Shown one piece after another: positions 43,401 through 54,200 of a stretch of 64,000 nt of DNA; position 1 is the stretch's first letter; each line of letters starts with the position of its first letter. The stretch is taken from NCBI RefSeq assembly GCF_036373705.1, contig NC_089869.1:13837676-13901675 (forward strand), written 5' to 3'. Under the pieces are notes generated by a model that was not told where the DNA came from, made no database searches, and saw nothing but the letters and a program-made list of their open reading frames with translations. This DNA is from Amia ocellicauda (lineage: Eukaryota > Chordata > Actinopteri > Amiiformes > Amiidae). A program made the position numbers and the translations under genes.

Positions 43401-44648
43401 AATTTAATTTTGTACAAATACTACTCTTATTTAATTTAATATTTCAGGTTTAATTAAAATTTGACACAAATGTACACAAAAAAAATGCATCCACCAAAGT
43501 TAATGTTTAACAGTTTCAGAGACCTAATTTAAAAACATATTGAAGTACTCTACTTGTTGGTGTCTGTTACTATTCCTATTTCATTTTTCATAGTTTACAT
43601 TTAATATAAAATGCTAATTTATATTTGTTCCAGACCACAGTGAATAATGGTTATTGTAAAATAATCTAGAATCCATTAAAAAAAAGTATAACCTTACTCT
43701 AAAGATAGATTAACATTTATAAATCATAGTACCCTGAGAACACTGAAAATAAAATAAAAATAATCTATCTACCAGGAACAATCTTAAAATAAAATAAAAT
43801 TCCTTTTTTCTTTATTGTACTTTTGATTCAATGCAATATGAGTTACATTAAAAGGTATATGCTTTTTATATATTTATGTGTTATTTCAACAATCAATGTA
43901 AATGTGTATAATAGAAAAAGGCTATTTAGTATATTTATAAATAAATACAAGTAACCTCTAGCCCCTTACTCAAAGTAACATTTAAATGTAACCTCAAGAA
44001 CTAACATAACTACTGTATCACCTGCAAATACAGTAATACTGGAAATATATATATAGATCTTTAACCTACAAGTGAAGCTACTTTTTACAAACAGCCCTAT
44101 TAAACTAATAAACACCTGCACTGTACATACATGTGGTGGAACCTCTTCATCGCTTTCCATTGCTGGGGAGATGTATTCTAGAAGATTATCTTATCTGCAA
44201 GTCAGTCCTTAGCATTTGTTCCTGCAGGAAGGATTCAACTGGATTTAAGTAAGCATGGTTACATAATAAAAGAGTGGCTGTCCTTATATAATTTACTGAT
44301 CAGTTCTGTTGAACATTTATGCAAAGTCCCTAATTAAATGTACATTGAAAGCTGTTACTGCTTGAACATCAGTCTATACTGCAGAATGTGTCTAGATATA
44401 TATGGGGAGAAAATCTGATTAAAAGTCCAAAATGACAATAAATTGCTAGAGCTAAAAACAGCAACATCAGATTTGTGTAAGAATGAGTAATTCCTCTTTA
44501 ACGTCTGCTGAAGAGATTAACAGATGATTTTTTAAATCTTCACCACTCAGCCCCCTGTATCTGCACCATGACATCGTCAGAGTAACACTGACATTTGATA
44601 AATTGCTATATTATGAATAAATAAAATAATAATGGTATTGATATATTG

Positions 44649-44652
<4 letters not shown>

Positions 44653-44716
<64 letters not shown>
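44653..44716. repeat. (TA)n microsatellite abutting a Tc1-type element (left side)
   Basis: About 32 TA units directly against the left terminal inverted repeat. The element appears to have inserted into a pre-existing TA tract, whose other half is at 45938-46003. Confidence 0.95.
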
Positions 44717-44719
<3 letters not shown>

Positions 44720-45934
44720 TCACCTAAAGGATTATTAGGAACACCATACTAATACTGTGTTTGACCCCCTTTCGCCTTCAGAACTGCCTTAATTCTACGT
44801 GGCATTGATTCAACAAGGTGCTGAAAGCATTCTTTAGAAATGTTGGCCCATATTGATAGGATAGCATCTTGCAGTTGATGGAGATTTGTGGGATGCACAT
44901 CCAGGGCACGAAGCTCCCGTTCCACCACATCCCAAAGATGCTCTATTGGGTTGAGATCTGGTGACTGTGGGGGCCAGTTTAGTACAGTGAACTCATTGTC
45001 ATGTTCAAGAAACCAATTTGAAATGATTCGACCTTTGTGACATGGTGCATTATCCTGCTGGAAGTAGCCATCAGAGGATGGGTACATGGTGGTCATAAAG
45101 GGATGGACATGGTCAGAAACAATGCTCAGGTAGGCCGTGGCATTTAAACGATGCCCAATTGGCACTAAGGGGCCTAAAGTGTGCCAAGAAAACATCCCCC
45201 ACACCATTACACCACCACCACCAGCCTGCACAGTGGTAACAAGGCATGATGGATCCATGTTCTCATTCTGTTTACGCCAAATTCTGACTCTACCATCTGA
45301 ATGTCTCAACAGAAATCGAGACTCATCAGACCAGGCAACATTTTTCCAGTCTTCAACTGTCCAATTTTGGTGAGCTTGTGCAAATTGTAGCCTCTTTTTC
45401 CTATTTGTAGTGGAGATGAGTGGTACCCGGTGGGCTCTTCTGCTGTTGTAGCCCATCCGCCTCAAGGTTGTACGTGTTGTGGCTTCACAAATGCTTTGCT
45501 GCATACCTCGGTTGTAACGAGTGGTTATTTCAGTCAAAGTTTCTCTGCTATCAGCTTGAATCAGTCGGCCCATTCTCCTCTGACCTCTAGCATCAACAAG
45601 GCATTTTCGCCCACAGGACTGCCGCATACTGGATGTTTTTCCCTTTTCACACCATTCTTTGTAAACCCTAGAAATGGTTGTGCGTGAAAATCCCAGTAAC
45701 TGAGCAGATTGTGAAATACTCAGACCGGCCCGTCTGGCACCAACAACCATGCCACGCTCAAAATTGCTTAAATCACCTTTCTTTCCCATTCAGACATTCA
45801 GTTTGGAGTTCAGGAGATTGTTTTGACCAGGACCACACCCCTAAATGCATTGAAGCAACTGCCATGTGATTGGTTGGTTAGATAATTGCATTAATGAGAA
45901 ATTGAACAGGTGTTCCTAATAATCCTTTAGGTGA

Positions 45935-45937
<3 letters not shown>
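44717..45937 (-). mobile_element. Tc1/mariner-superfamily transposon, copy 1 (1221 bp, intact ORF)
   Basis: Perfect 29-bp terminal inverted repeats at 44717-44745 and 45909-45937 (starting CACTCACCTAAAGGATTATT) are flanked by TA on both sides, the Tc1/mariner target dinucleotide. The single gene is on the minus strand (44749-45789), beginning about 149 bp inside one end and stopping 3 bp inside the other repeat. The element is bracketed by (TA)n tracts. An almost identical copy of exactly the same length lies inverted at 46708-47928. Confidence 0.96.
44749..45789 (-). CDS. Tc1/mariner-type transposase, copy 1 (346 aa)
   Basis: A cut-and-paste transposase with an N-terminal helix-turn-helix DNA-binding part (residues ~1-60, LLGFSRTTISRVYKEW being the recognition-helix region), a second HTH-like part (~70-125) and a C-terminal DDE catalytic domain. 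Catalytic residues by motif are Asp155 (WSDES), Asp246 (QQDNAPCH) and Glu283 (NPIEHLW). The spacing between the second Asp and the Glu is 36 residues, not the 34 of classical Tc1 or Sleeping Beauty. The frame is uninterrupted from ATG to stop. It differs from copy 2 at nine residues (positions 81, 83, 89, 91, 118, 119, 126, 172, 180), all outside the catalytic triad. Activity cannot be judged from sequence. Confidence 0.95.
   Translation of the reverse strand: MGKKGDLSNFERGMVVGARRAGLSISQSAQLLGFSRTTISRVYKEWCEKGKTSSMRQSCGRKCLVDARGQRRMGRLIQADSRETLTEITTRYNRGMQQSICEATTRTTLRRMGYNSRRAHRVPLISTTNRKKRLQFAQAHQNWTVEDWKNVAWSDESRFLLRHSDGRVRIWRKQNENMDPSCLVTTVQAGGGGVMVWGMFSWHTLGPLVPIGHRLNATAYLSIVSDHVHPFMTTMYPSSDGYFQQDNAPCHKGRIISNWFLEHDNEFTVLNWPPQSPDLNPIEHLWDVVERELRALDVHPTNLHQLQDAILSIWANISKECFQHLVESMPRRIKAVLKAKGGQTQY

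Positions 45938-46003
<66 letters not shown>
45938..46003. repeat. (TA)n microsatellite abutting a Tc1-type element (right side)
   Basis: About 33 TA units directly after the right terminal inverted repeat of transposon copy 1. Confidence 0.95.
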
Positions 46004-46007
<4 letters not shown>

Positions 46008-46707
46008 TACATGTAAGAATATGCTTAAAAAAATAATAATTCACCATAAATTTACTTTGATGTATATATTTATTATTGATATATCACTGACCGCTGCAAG
46101 TCTTTCAGTGTGCAGGTATCCTGTATTTTACCAAGACAGCAACCTAAAAAGATACTCTTTGTAGAAAGGAACAAAAATGTGATAGCATGAGAACCTGTTG
46201 AAGAAGAGAGATCAACAGGACAATAAAACCCTTGATGTCCAAGAATGAAAAAACACACCTACAAATACATAGTATTAATTATATTAAGACTTAACAAACT
46301 GCACTTTGATTTAATTATTTCAAAAGATTACCTTTCATTTTGTTCCATTTAATGACAACTATGAATGAGTGAACAGTAGCTTCAATATGAAACTCCTTTT
46401 GTTGCTACTCTTAATTTAATTTAATGCAAATAATAATAATAATAATAATAAAAGGGTCTGCATATTTGACACAGATATACGCGGTATGCCCACCTAATAT
46501 GAGGAGAACTTTGTGTATGCCCACCTAATGTGATTTTGCATATAGCCTTCTATACCTTATTAATTCAGACACTTCCCCCCCCGGTCGACATATTGCCAGC
46601 ATCACACCCGCCCCCAACACCCCTGGTTGGTATTAGAGTATACCCACCTCTTCAGTCCCCACTACAGCGCTGGTTCAGACAATTCAGCATTTTCCATTAC
46701 ATGCATA
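46004..46707. other. spacer between the two inverted transposon copies
   Basis: No gene. It holds an (AAT)n run near 46428-46451 and two copies of GTATGCCCACCTAAT (46484-46498, 46515-46529; period 31) with a related GTATACCCACCT near 46637. These look like the remains of another repeat family. Confidence 0.6.
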
Positions 46708-47928
46708 CACTCACCTAAAGGATTATTAGGAACACCTGTTCAATTTCTCATTAATGCAATTATCTAACCAACCAATCACATGGCAGTTGCTTCAATGCAT
46801 TTAGGGGTGTGGTCCTGGTCAAGACAATCTCCTGAACTCCAAACTGAATGTCTGAATGGGAAAGAAAGGTGATTTAAGCAATTTTGAGCGTGGCATGGTT
46901 GTTGGTGCCAGACGGGCCGGTCTGAGTATTTCACAATCTGCTCAGTTACTGGGATTTTCACGCACAACCATTTCTAGGGTTTACAAAGAATGGTGTGAAA
47001 AGGGAAAAACATCCAGTATGCGACAGTCCTGTGGGCGAAAATGCCTTGTTGATGCTAGAGGTCAGAGGAGAATGGGCAGACTGATTCAAGCTGATAGAAG
47101 AGCAACTTTGACTGAAATAATGACTGGTTACAACCGAGGTATGCAGCAAAGCATTTGTGAAGCCACAACACGTACAACCTTGAGGCGGATGGGCTACAAC
47201 AGCAGAAGTCCCCACCGGGTACCACTCATCTACACTACAAATAGGAAAAAGAGGCTACAATTTGCACAAGCTCACCAAAATTGGACAGTTGAAGACTGGA
47301 AAAATGTTGCCTGGTCTGATGAGTCTCGATTTCTGTTGAGACATTCAGATGGTAGAGTCAGAATTTGGCATAAACAGAATGAGAACATGGATTCATCATG
47401 CCTTGTTACCACTGTGCAGGCTGGTGGTGGTGGTGTAATGGTGTGGGGGATGTTTTCTTGGCACACTTTAGGCCCCTTAGTGCCAATTGGGCATCGTTTA
47501 AATGCCACGGCCTACCTGAGCATTGTTTCTGACCATGTCCATCCCTTTATGACCACCATGTACCCATCCTCTGATGGCTACTTCCAGCAGGATAATGCAC
47601 CATGTCACAAAGGTCGAATCATTTCAAATTGGTTTCTTGAACATGACAATGAGTTCACTGTACTAAACTGGCCCCCACAGTCACCAGATCTCAACCCAAT
47701 AGAGCATCTTTGGGATGTGGTGGAACGGGAGCTTCGTGCCCTGGATGTGCATCCCACAAATCTCCATCAACTGCAAGATGCTATCCTATCAATATGGGCC
47801 AACATTTCTAAAGAATGCTTTCAGCACCTTGTTGAATCAATGCCACGTAGAATTAAGGCAGTTCTGAAGGCGAAAGGGGGTCAAACACAGTATTAGTATG
47901 GTGTTCCTAATAATCCTTTAGGTGAGTG
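46708..47928 (+). mobile_element. Tc1/mariner-superfamily transposon, copy 2 (1221 bp, intact ORF)
   Basis: The same 29-bp terminal inverted repeats as copy 1 occur at 46708-46736 and 47900-47928, with TA on both sides. It has the same length but opposite orientation, with the gene on plus (46856-47896). Its right end is 121 bp past the hkdc1 stop codon, so it probably sits inside or just beyond the hkdc1 3'UTR, antisense to hkdc1. Confidence 0.96.
46856..47896 (+). CDS. Tc1/mariner-type transposase, copy 2 (346 aa)
   Basis: The same protein as copy 1 (337 of 346 residues shared by my comparison), with Asp155, Asp246 and Glu283 conserved and the 36-residue Asp-Glu spacing retained. The frame is intact. 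The substitutions cluster in the linker between the DNA-binding and catalytic parts (81-126). Confidence 0.95.
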   Translation: MGKKGDLSNFERGMVVGARRAGLSISQSAQLLGFSRTTISRVYKEWCEKGKTSSMRQSCGRKCLVDARGQRRMGRLIQADRRATLTEIMTGYNRGMQQSICEATTRTTLRRMGYNSRSPHRVPLIYTTNRKKRLQFAQAHQNWTVEDWKNVAWSDESRFLLRHSDGRVRIWHKQNENMDSSCLVTTVQAGGGGVMVWGMFSWHTLGPLVPIGHRLNATAYLSIVSDHVHPFMTTMYPSSDGYFQQDNAPCHKGRIISNWFLEHDNEFTVLNWPPQSPDLNPIEHLWDVVERELRALDVHPTNLHQLQDAILSIWANISKECFQHLVESMPRRIKAVLKAKGGQTQY

Positions 47929-48049
47929 TATATAAGACACTGGGGAATCAATTGACCCGAATGTTAGAGGTCCTGTGCATTGGAGCTTGAAGACAGAAAT
48001 ACATTTGGAATTCATTGTACAGTTAATGCAATTTCAGAGAGCAGGGGTG

Positions 48050-48200
48050 TCAGACAGCAGGACGAAGAGGTTCTTTATATTTGCGCGCCACCGCTGTGAT
48101 GAGGGCTGCCCCTTTCCCACTCCCGTCTTCCGAGAGGACGAAGTTGACCTCACACTGGGGTGCGAGATCCTGCACAGTCTCCTTCAGTATACTGGAGAAG
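48050..48200 (-). CDS. hkdc1: hkdc1 exon 18, C-terminus
   Basis: It encodes [17 protein letters not shown] followed by a divergent tail [11 protein letters not shown] and a TGA at 48050-48052. The 121 bp between the stop and transposon copy 2 hold no AATAAA or ATTAAA on the minus strand. Confidence 0.9.
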
Positions 48201-51200
48201 CTGGGAAAAGAGGACAAGAGTTCCTGTCTTTCTGGCAAAATAAATGAAGTAAAAGCAGGGTCTCTCCCACACATATCTCCCACTTATTCAACGTATTGCA
48301 CACAAACACAGTCTGGGACACTTAAGCTGCCTCTGCAAGTTACTCACTGTGGGTGCAGTTTATACAGCGTGCCATCAACCCCCACGGTGATGTCCAGCTT
48401 GTCCAGCCCTCTGTTTTCCCGGATCTTGTCCACCACAGCGGCCATGCCAGCGCCACATAACTGTGCCGCCCTGCGTGAGACCGTGCTGCACACCTCCTTC
48501 ACAATGATGCTGTCGTCACATGTGCCGTCCAGACCCAGCTGCTGCAGGATGGCTCTCACCTGGAGCAGCGCCAGCCGGTCACTAGGAGACACACACAGGT
48601 GCTACCACAAGGAAGATATCATTTACCACAGGCTAAAGTGAAGGCCAATGGTGATGCTGACAACCTTAGAAGGTCATGCAACCAGAAAATAACAATGTAA
48701 AAAAATCAGGTGTTGAAAACAAGGAAACAATAAGGTGTTGTTGGGAACAGTGGAGGGGTCTACCTTTCAATCTGAGACAGGAACTTGGTCTCGAAGATTC
48801 CCCTGGTCTTGAGGCGCTCTGTGACGCGACCTCGGAACAGCAGGCCTCGTCTCGTCAGATCGATGAGGATCTGCCTCACGATCTCCCCCAGGTACATGCC
48901 ACTGGTCATCTTCTCAAACCTGCACAACACACATCACCCTCAGATCCCACCGCCAGGAAGACCACTATGAACTCGGGGACTATGAAGGACCATTGTGTCA
49001 ATGAACTGGCCTTAATTGGATACTCTTTTGTTGTATATCACAGTAAAAGCATAGTGCAGTGCAGTTAAGCTCAGAGAGGTAGGAAAGGCCATGATACAAG
49101 TGCAGTCAGGGATAGCTGCTCAGCTTGGGCTTGGTTTTCAAAGCTATTCTTGACAATACAGTGCCCTCTAGTGAGACACTGAGGCACCATGCCTTCCCCA
49201 ATCCAGATTTGCCCAGTAGACTCACGGACCAGACATCACGTGAAGGGATTGCCCTGTTAATCTGAAGTTAGAAACCACGGGCTTGTCTTTAGAAAAAACA
49301 AATCCAGTATAATTCAAATACTAAATACCAAACACAGATATCACAATGAAATACAGACATTTACTGCATTTTACTATTTTTTGAGACCAAGCATGTTAGA
49401 GGGTATTTGTGTGGAAAAGATTGCTTCATGAATATCAGCTTGTCTGACACAATGAAACATTCACAATATTCATTACCACAAAGCTTTCTGGTCTCACATC
49501 CACAGATACACAATACACTATCCACCATGTTATAAACCCATGTTATAAACAGAGTCCTTTACGTTACAAACTAGTGGTCCCTTACCGTTGTTTGCCTATG
49601 TTCAAAGACCCTTCATCCACCTCTCGGTCAAATTTTGTTCTTATATCTTCAATGCAACCGTTTTCTCCAAATCCACCCCATTCAGTGTTCACACACATCC
49701 GCCCCTCATCTCCCTCCACAGTCTCGATATTCCTCATCTCCTCCATGTAACAGACATTGCTTCCTGTTCCTGAAGTAGGTAGAATGACAAATAAAGGGTC
49801 TCAGGGGTTTACACTCAAAACAAACACAAAACCAAACACGTATCAGCTTGTGAACTGCGTACCGGCGATCAGCCCGATTTCGCACTGAGGGTCTTCATAA
49901 GCACAGGTCATCATAGTTCCCACGGTGTCATTCACAACAGCAACAATGTCCAGATCAAACTCCTGAAGAAAGAGAGACCATTTAACCAAAGACATTTCTG
50001 AGGAGCGTGGCCTTTAGATCAATATGTTTCTAAACCTGGGTGAGAATACAAATTTAGTGTGTGCTACTGTAGTTGAGGGGCGGTTTTATGATGGAATTTA
50101 AATTAATTTTTTGATCTAACAATATGAAAGTACACAGTGTTGTTTTAAGTTCAAAGTTGGACCAAAGAATAACATAAATAGATTGAAATTTGAGATGGAG
50201 TGATACTTTACTTACATTCCTTCGTTTGATGGCTTCCCTTAACATGTCCACCACATCGTGACCTTCACAGTCTGTGGCTTTAAAACCTTTGGTCCAGTTA
50301 ACAAGAGTTCCCTGTGTGAAAATAAGACACAGAAATGACTTTTTATGCTCTGAGGAATAAAAACAATACTTTCAAACATCATGAATTATTAAACAAACAT
50401 GGCAAATTAGCTGCGGAACTGGTTAAATCACAAAATGCAAACTATAGGATAACTATAGGATAATCAATAAACTATAATAATTATCTTTATCATGAACGCT
50501 ACATATACAGTTACTCAGAACTGGTGCCCTCATACCTTGTCAATCCCAGTCTGTCTACAGGGAAAAGAGAACGTAAATCCAAGAGGTAGCGTGGTGTTTT
50601 TCATGCCCATGTAGTCAAGGAAATCCGAAATGCAGTGAACGATGTGATCGAAGAGCTGCAGGACAGATATTCAACAGTGAGAACAGGCGGTGCCAAAACT
50701 GAAATGCAAACGACAAGAGTGGTAAAGAAACCAGCAGCCCCGCTCACCTCTTCCCCAGTCCCTTGCATGATTTCCAATGGGATGGCATAGATCTTGTTGT
50801 ACATCCGGACTGATCTGCGTAAACCACTGCGGATTTTCACAACCAGTACCCGGAAATTGGTTCCTCCCAGGTCCAGCGCAAGAAACTTTCCACCTTCTAA
50901 AAGACAACAAATTGATTTGGTTATAAAACGTGGGGGAAGAGGCTGAAGTGTTGCTAAACTGTAATATTTTGTTTTTTTATGCATTACATGTACCTCTGCA
51001 GAACACTAAATGCCTCGCATTTTTATACTGTTTCCTTGCTCTTCTAATCTAGAGTCTTGACTCTCTCAAAGACAGTAGAGAGAGAGGAAAAGTGGGAAGA
51101 TAAACAAAATTATGTTTTTAGTTTCTTCAGGTCTTTACGGTGGGTTGGGAATCTCAGAGAAAACACCAAAAATTGCAAATCCTCTACATGCACGAGCAAA

Positions 51201-54200
51201 ACAGCTGGAAACAGTGATGATCGCAGAGAGACCAGTCCGTACCCGTCCCGTCGGGAGTCCTGTACACGTATGAGGGCAGCATCTTGACAGAGGCCGTGTG
51301 GTGTGTGTCTTTTTTCAAGCCACGCTCCAGCTCCACCCTCATCTTGTCCCTGACCTGTTGCAGCTGCTGCCGGCTGAGCAAGAAGGGGGCCAGGGTCTGG
51401 TCAATCTGCTTGCGCTGGGACACCAGTCTCTGTGCCACCGCTGTCACCATGGCAGCGCCCTTCCCACTGCCGCTCTCTGAGAGCACGAAGCGCACGTGGC
51501 AGTCTGGCACCAGCCGGCGCACCACCTTGTGCAGCCGCTTGGCATATCTGAAACACAAACATGAAATAAATAAATATAACTCCTAACCCTGGATGGATGG
51601 TTGCTATGTCCTACTGTTCCATTTATCTTGTTTTTTTGCCCCCTCTGCCCCCCAACTAATATGAACGTACTGAGGATGAGTTCTGTAGACAGTCCCATCC
51701 ACCCCCACCGTGGTCCTCAGGCGACTGACTTTCTTGTTCTCCCGGATGCGGGCGAGTATGGCCGATAGGGCGGCAGCGCAGAGGTTGGCAGATCTGAAGG
51801 AAACGATGGTGCAGACGTGCTGGACTGCAATGCAGTCATCCTCCGAGGGCTGAAGCCCAAGGGCAGTCAGGATCTCTCTGGTGTTGTTCAAACCCTCCTT
51901 GTATCTGAAATCACATAATTATTTTAACCCACAGCTCCACAGCTATCCCTGACTGCTTTTGTGGCAACCATGGTTTGCTGGAAGGGATACTTGGAAAAGC
52001 ATAAAATCCTCATATTAATTAACACATATGGTATGGTATAAACCTAAGAGGATAATTTATTTGTTTGAAGAATTTGTCAAATAAATAGCCTATCCATTCA
52101 CTGTTTAAATTGGGTTTAAAGAAGGGGCAACAGAACCTCTTCCCGCACTATATCGGATTCATTACCAGCGGTGAGGTTTAGTACCCCATGACAATCCCCC
52201 TTACTTCTCAATTGCAGAAATGTGTCGGGTCTCGAATTTTCCTTTGGTGCGCAGTGCGTCTGAAGCGCGGCCTTTGAAGAGCAAGCCTTTCTTGGTCATC
52301 TTCAGCAGAATTAGTCTCACAAGCTCACCCAGATACAGCCCACTGATCATCTTCTCAAACCTGGGACACAGCAAGAGGAGCATTTTGTGTTGAATTAATA
52401 TGGCCTGGAGTCCCTGGCACTGTCTCAGGAGTGTCAGGCCTACGCTAAACCTGATTTGACAATTCATGCTCATAACAGGATGCTTACAGCTGCTTCCCTG
52501 GGTTGATGGACGCGGCATCGATTTCTCTGTCAAAGTCAGTAATGAAGTCATCGAGCGAGCCGTCGTCCCCAAACGCGCCCCACTCGGTGTTGATGCACAT
52601 CCTGCCCTCGTCCCCCTCCACCAGGTCAATGTGTCTCAACTCCTCCATGTAGCACGCGTTGGTGCCGGTACCTGAGGGAGAGAGCAATCAGATCCAAGAA
52701 ACGGTTCTTGTACATTCTTACTGTAAACGACTTTTGGCCCAAGACTATGATTGTGTACATGACAGCATGAATCCTCAAAACATGGGAAGATGTTCATTGT
52801 TTTCTCAAAAGAATGATGAGACCAAAGAAAGCCAATAAGGTACAGTATTATACATCACTGCAGTTTGTAACAGAAAGTCACAAAGACCGCCCCCCCACCA
52901 CCAATTAATTGTCATCTCACCTATAATGACTCCAACTTCACAGTGCTGGTCATCGTATCCACATGTCATCATGGTTCCCACTGTGTCGTTAACTAGGGCC
53001 AAGACATCCACATCAATTCCCTTGCAAAATAAGCCAGACATTTGTAAGTGATAGGACAGGTATGTTTCCTTGATGTTCCTTCAGACACTAGGGGGCGCTG
53101 ATGGTATTATGAAGGTGCAAGACATGGCCAAGAACTTTAATTTACTCCTTCCTTCATAACATTGCTTCATAACATTTGCACAAGATACCTGAATCCCAAT
53201 GGGACTTTGACAATGAATAAATACAGGTAAATGTTGTAACTCTGTTGGAGCTCCTTCTGCAAGAAAGAGAGAGAGAAAAAAAACAAGAGTACCCCAGCTC
53301 TGTCAATAGCTTTCCGTAGCAAGTTCACCACGTCTTTGCCTTGAACCCCCCTGGCCTTGAAGTGCTTTGACCATGACAGCAGGACACCCTACAACAAATG
53401 AAGTCCACATGAGTGAAAATGACATTGAATCAACATTTTACACACAGCAGTTATGCAGCTGAATGAGATGTATTGATTTTATTTAGTGAAGGTTACTTTT
53501 TAATTTAGTTTTTGACTTTGGAATCCACAGCATAGAGTGCAGCAGGATTGAGGTCCTCTATAAGGTGGGAGCGGGAAAGCTCACCCAGGACAAAGTCCAC
53601 TTTTCCCCCTTACCTCATCCACTGTCGACTGTCTACAGGGGAAGGAGAAAGTGAAACCCAGGGGCTGTTTCTTCTGATTGATGTGTTTGCTCTGCATGAA
53701 ATCCTTCAGACATGCAGCTACATAGTCAAAGAGCTGCAGGAAAAGTAGGAAAGTACAAGACACTGATTGTAGGTGTGGTAAAGGTCAGATAAAACACCAA
53801 AGTCAAGGAATCTATGGAAAAGGATATACAAGTTGCTTACATCTGTCCCTTTGCCACTGAGGATCTCCTCAGGATTGGGGTACATCTTGCTCTCCATTTC
53901 CACTCTCTTCTTCCCATCTTCAGACACCTTCACCTGCAGCACTTTGAACTTGGAGCCCCCCAGGTCCAGAGCCAGAAACTCCCCCTTCTCTGGAAAACAG
54001 GCATAAGTCCATGAATTTAGGACTTAATGCCACTGCACTGAAACTGGTCTGGATTTTCAAAGGTCTGTCAGCCTCAAACCAGCATCTGTGCCAGGTATGA
54101 GCGGGAACACAGTGCTGAAACTCCTACCTGAGGTGTCAGGTGTTGAGCGGACATGTGTGGGCAGCATCTTCAAGGCCGCTGTTGGGTTGCTCTCAGCAGA

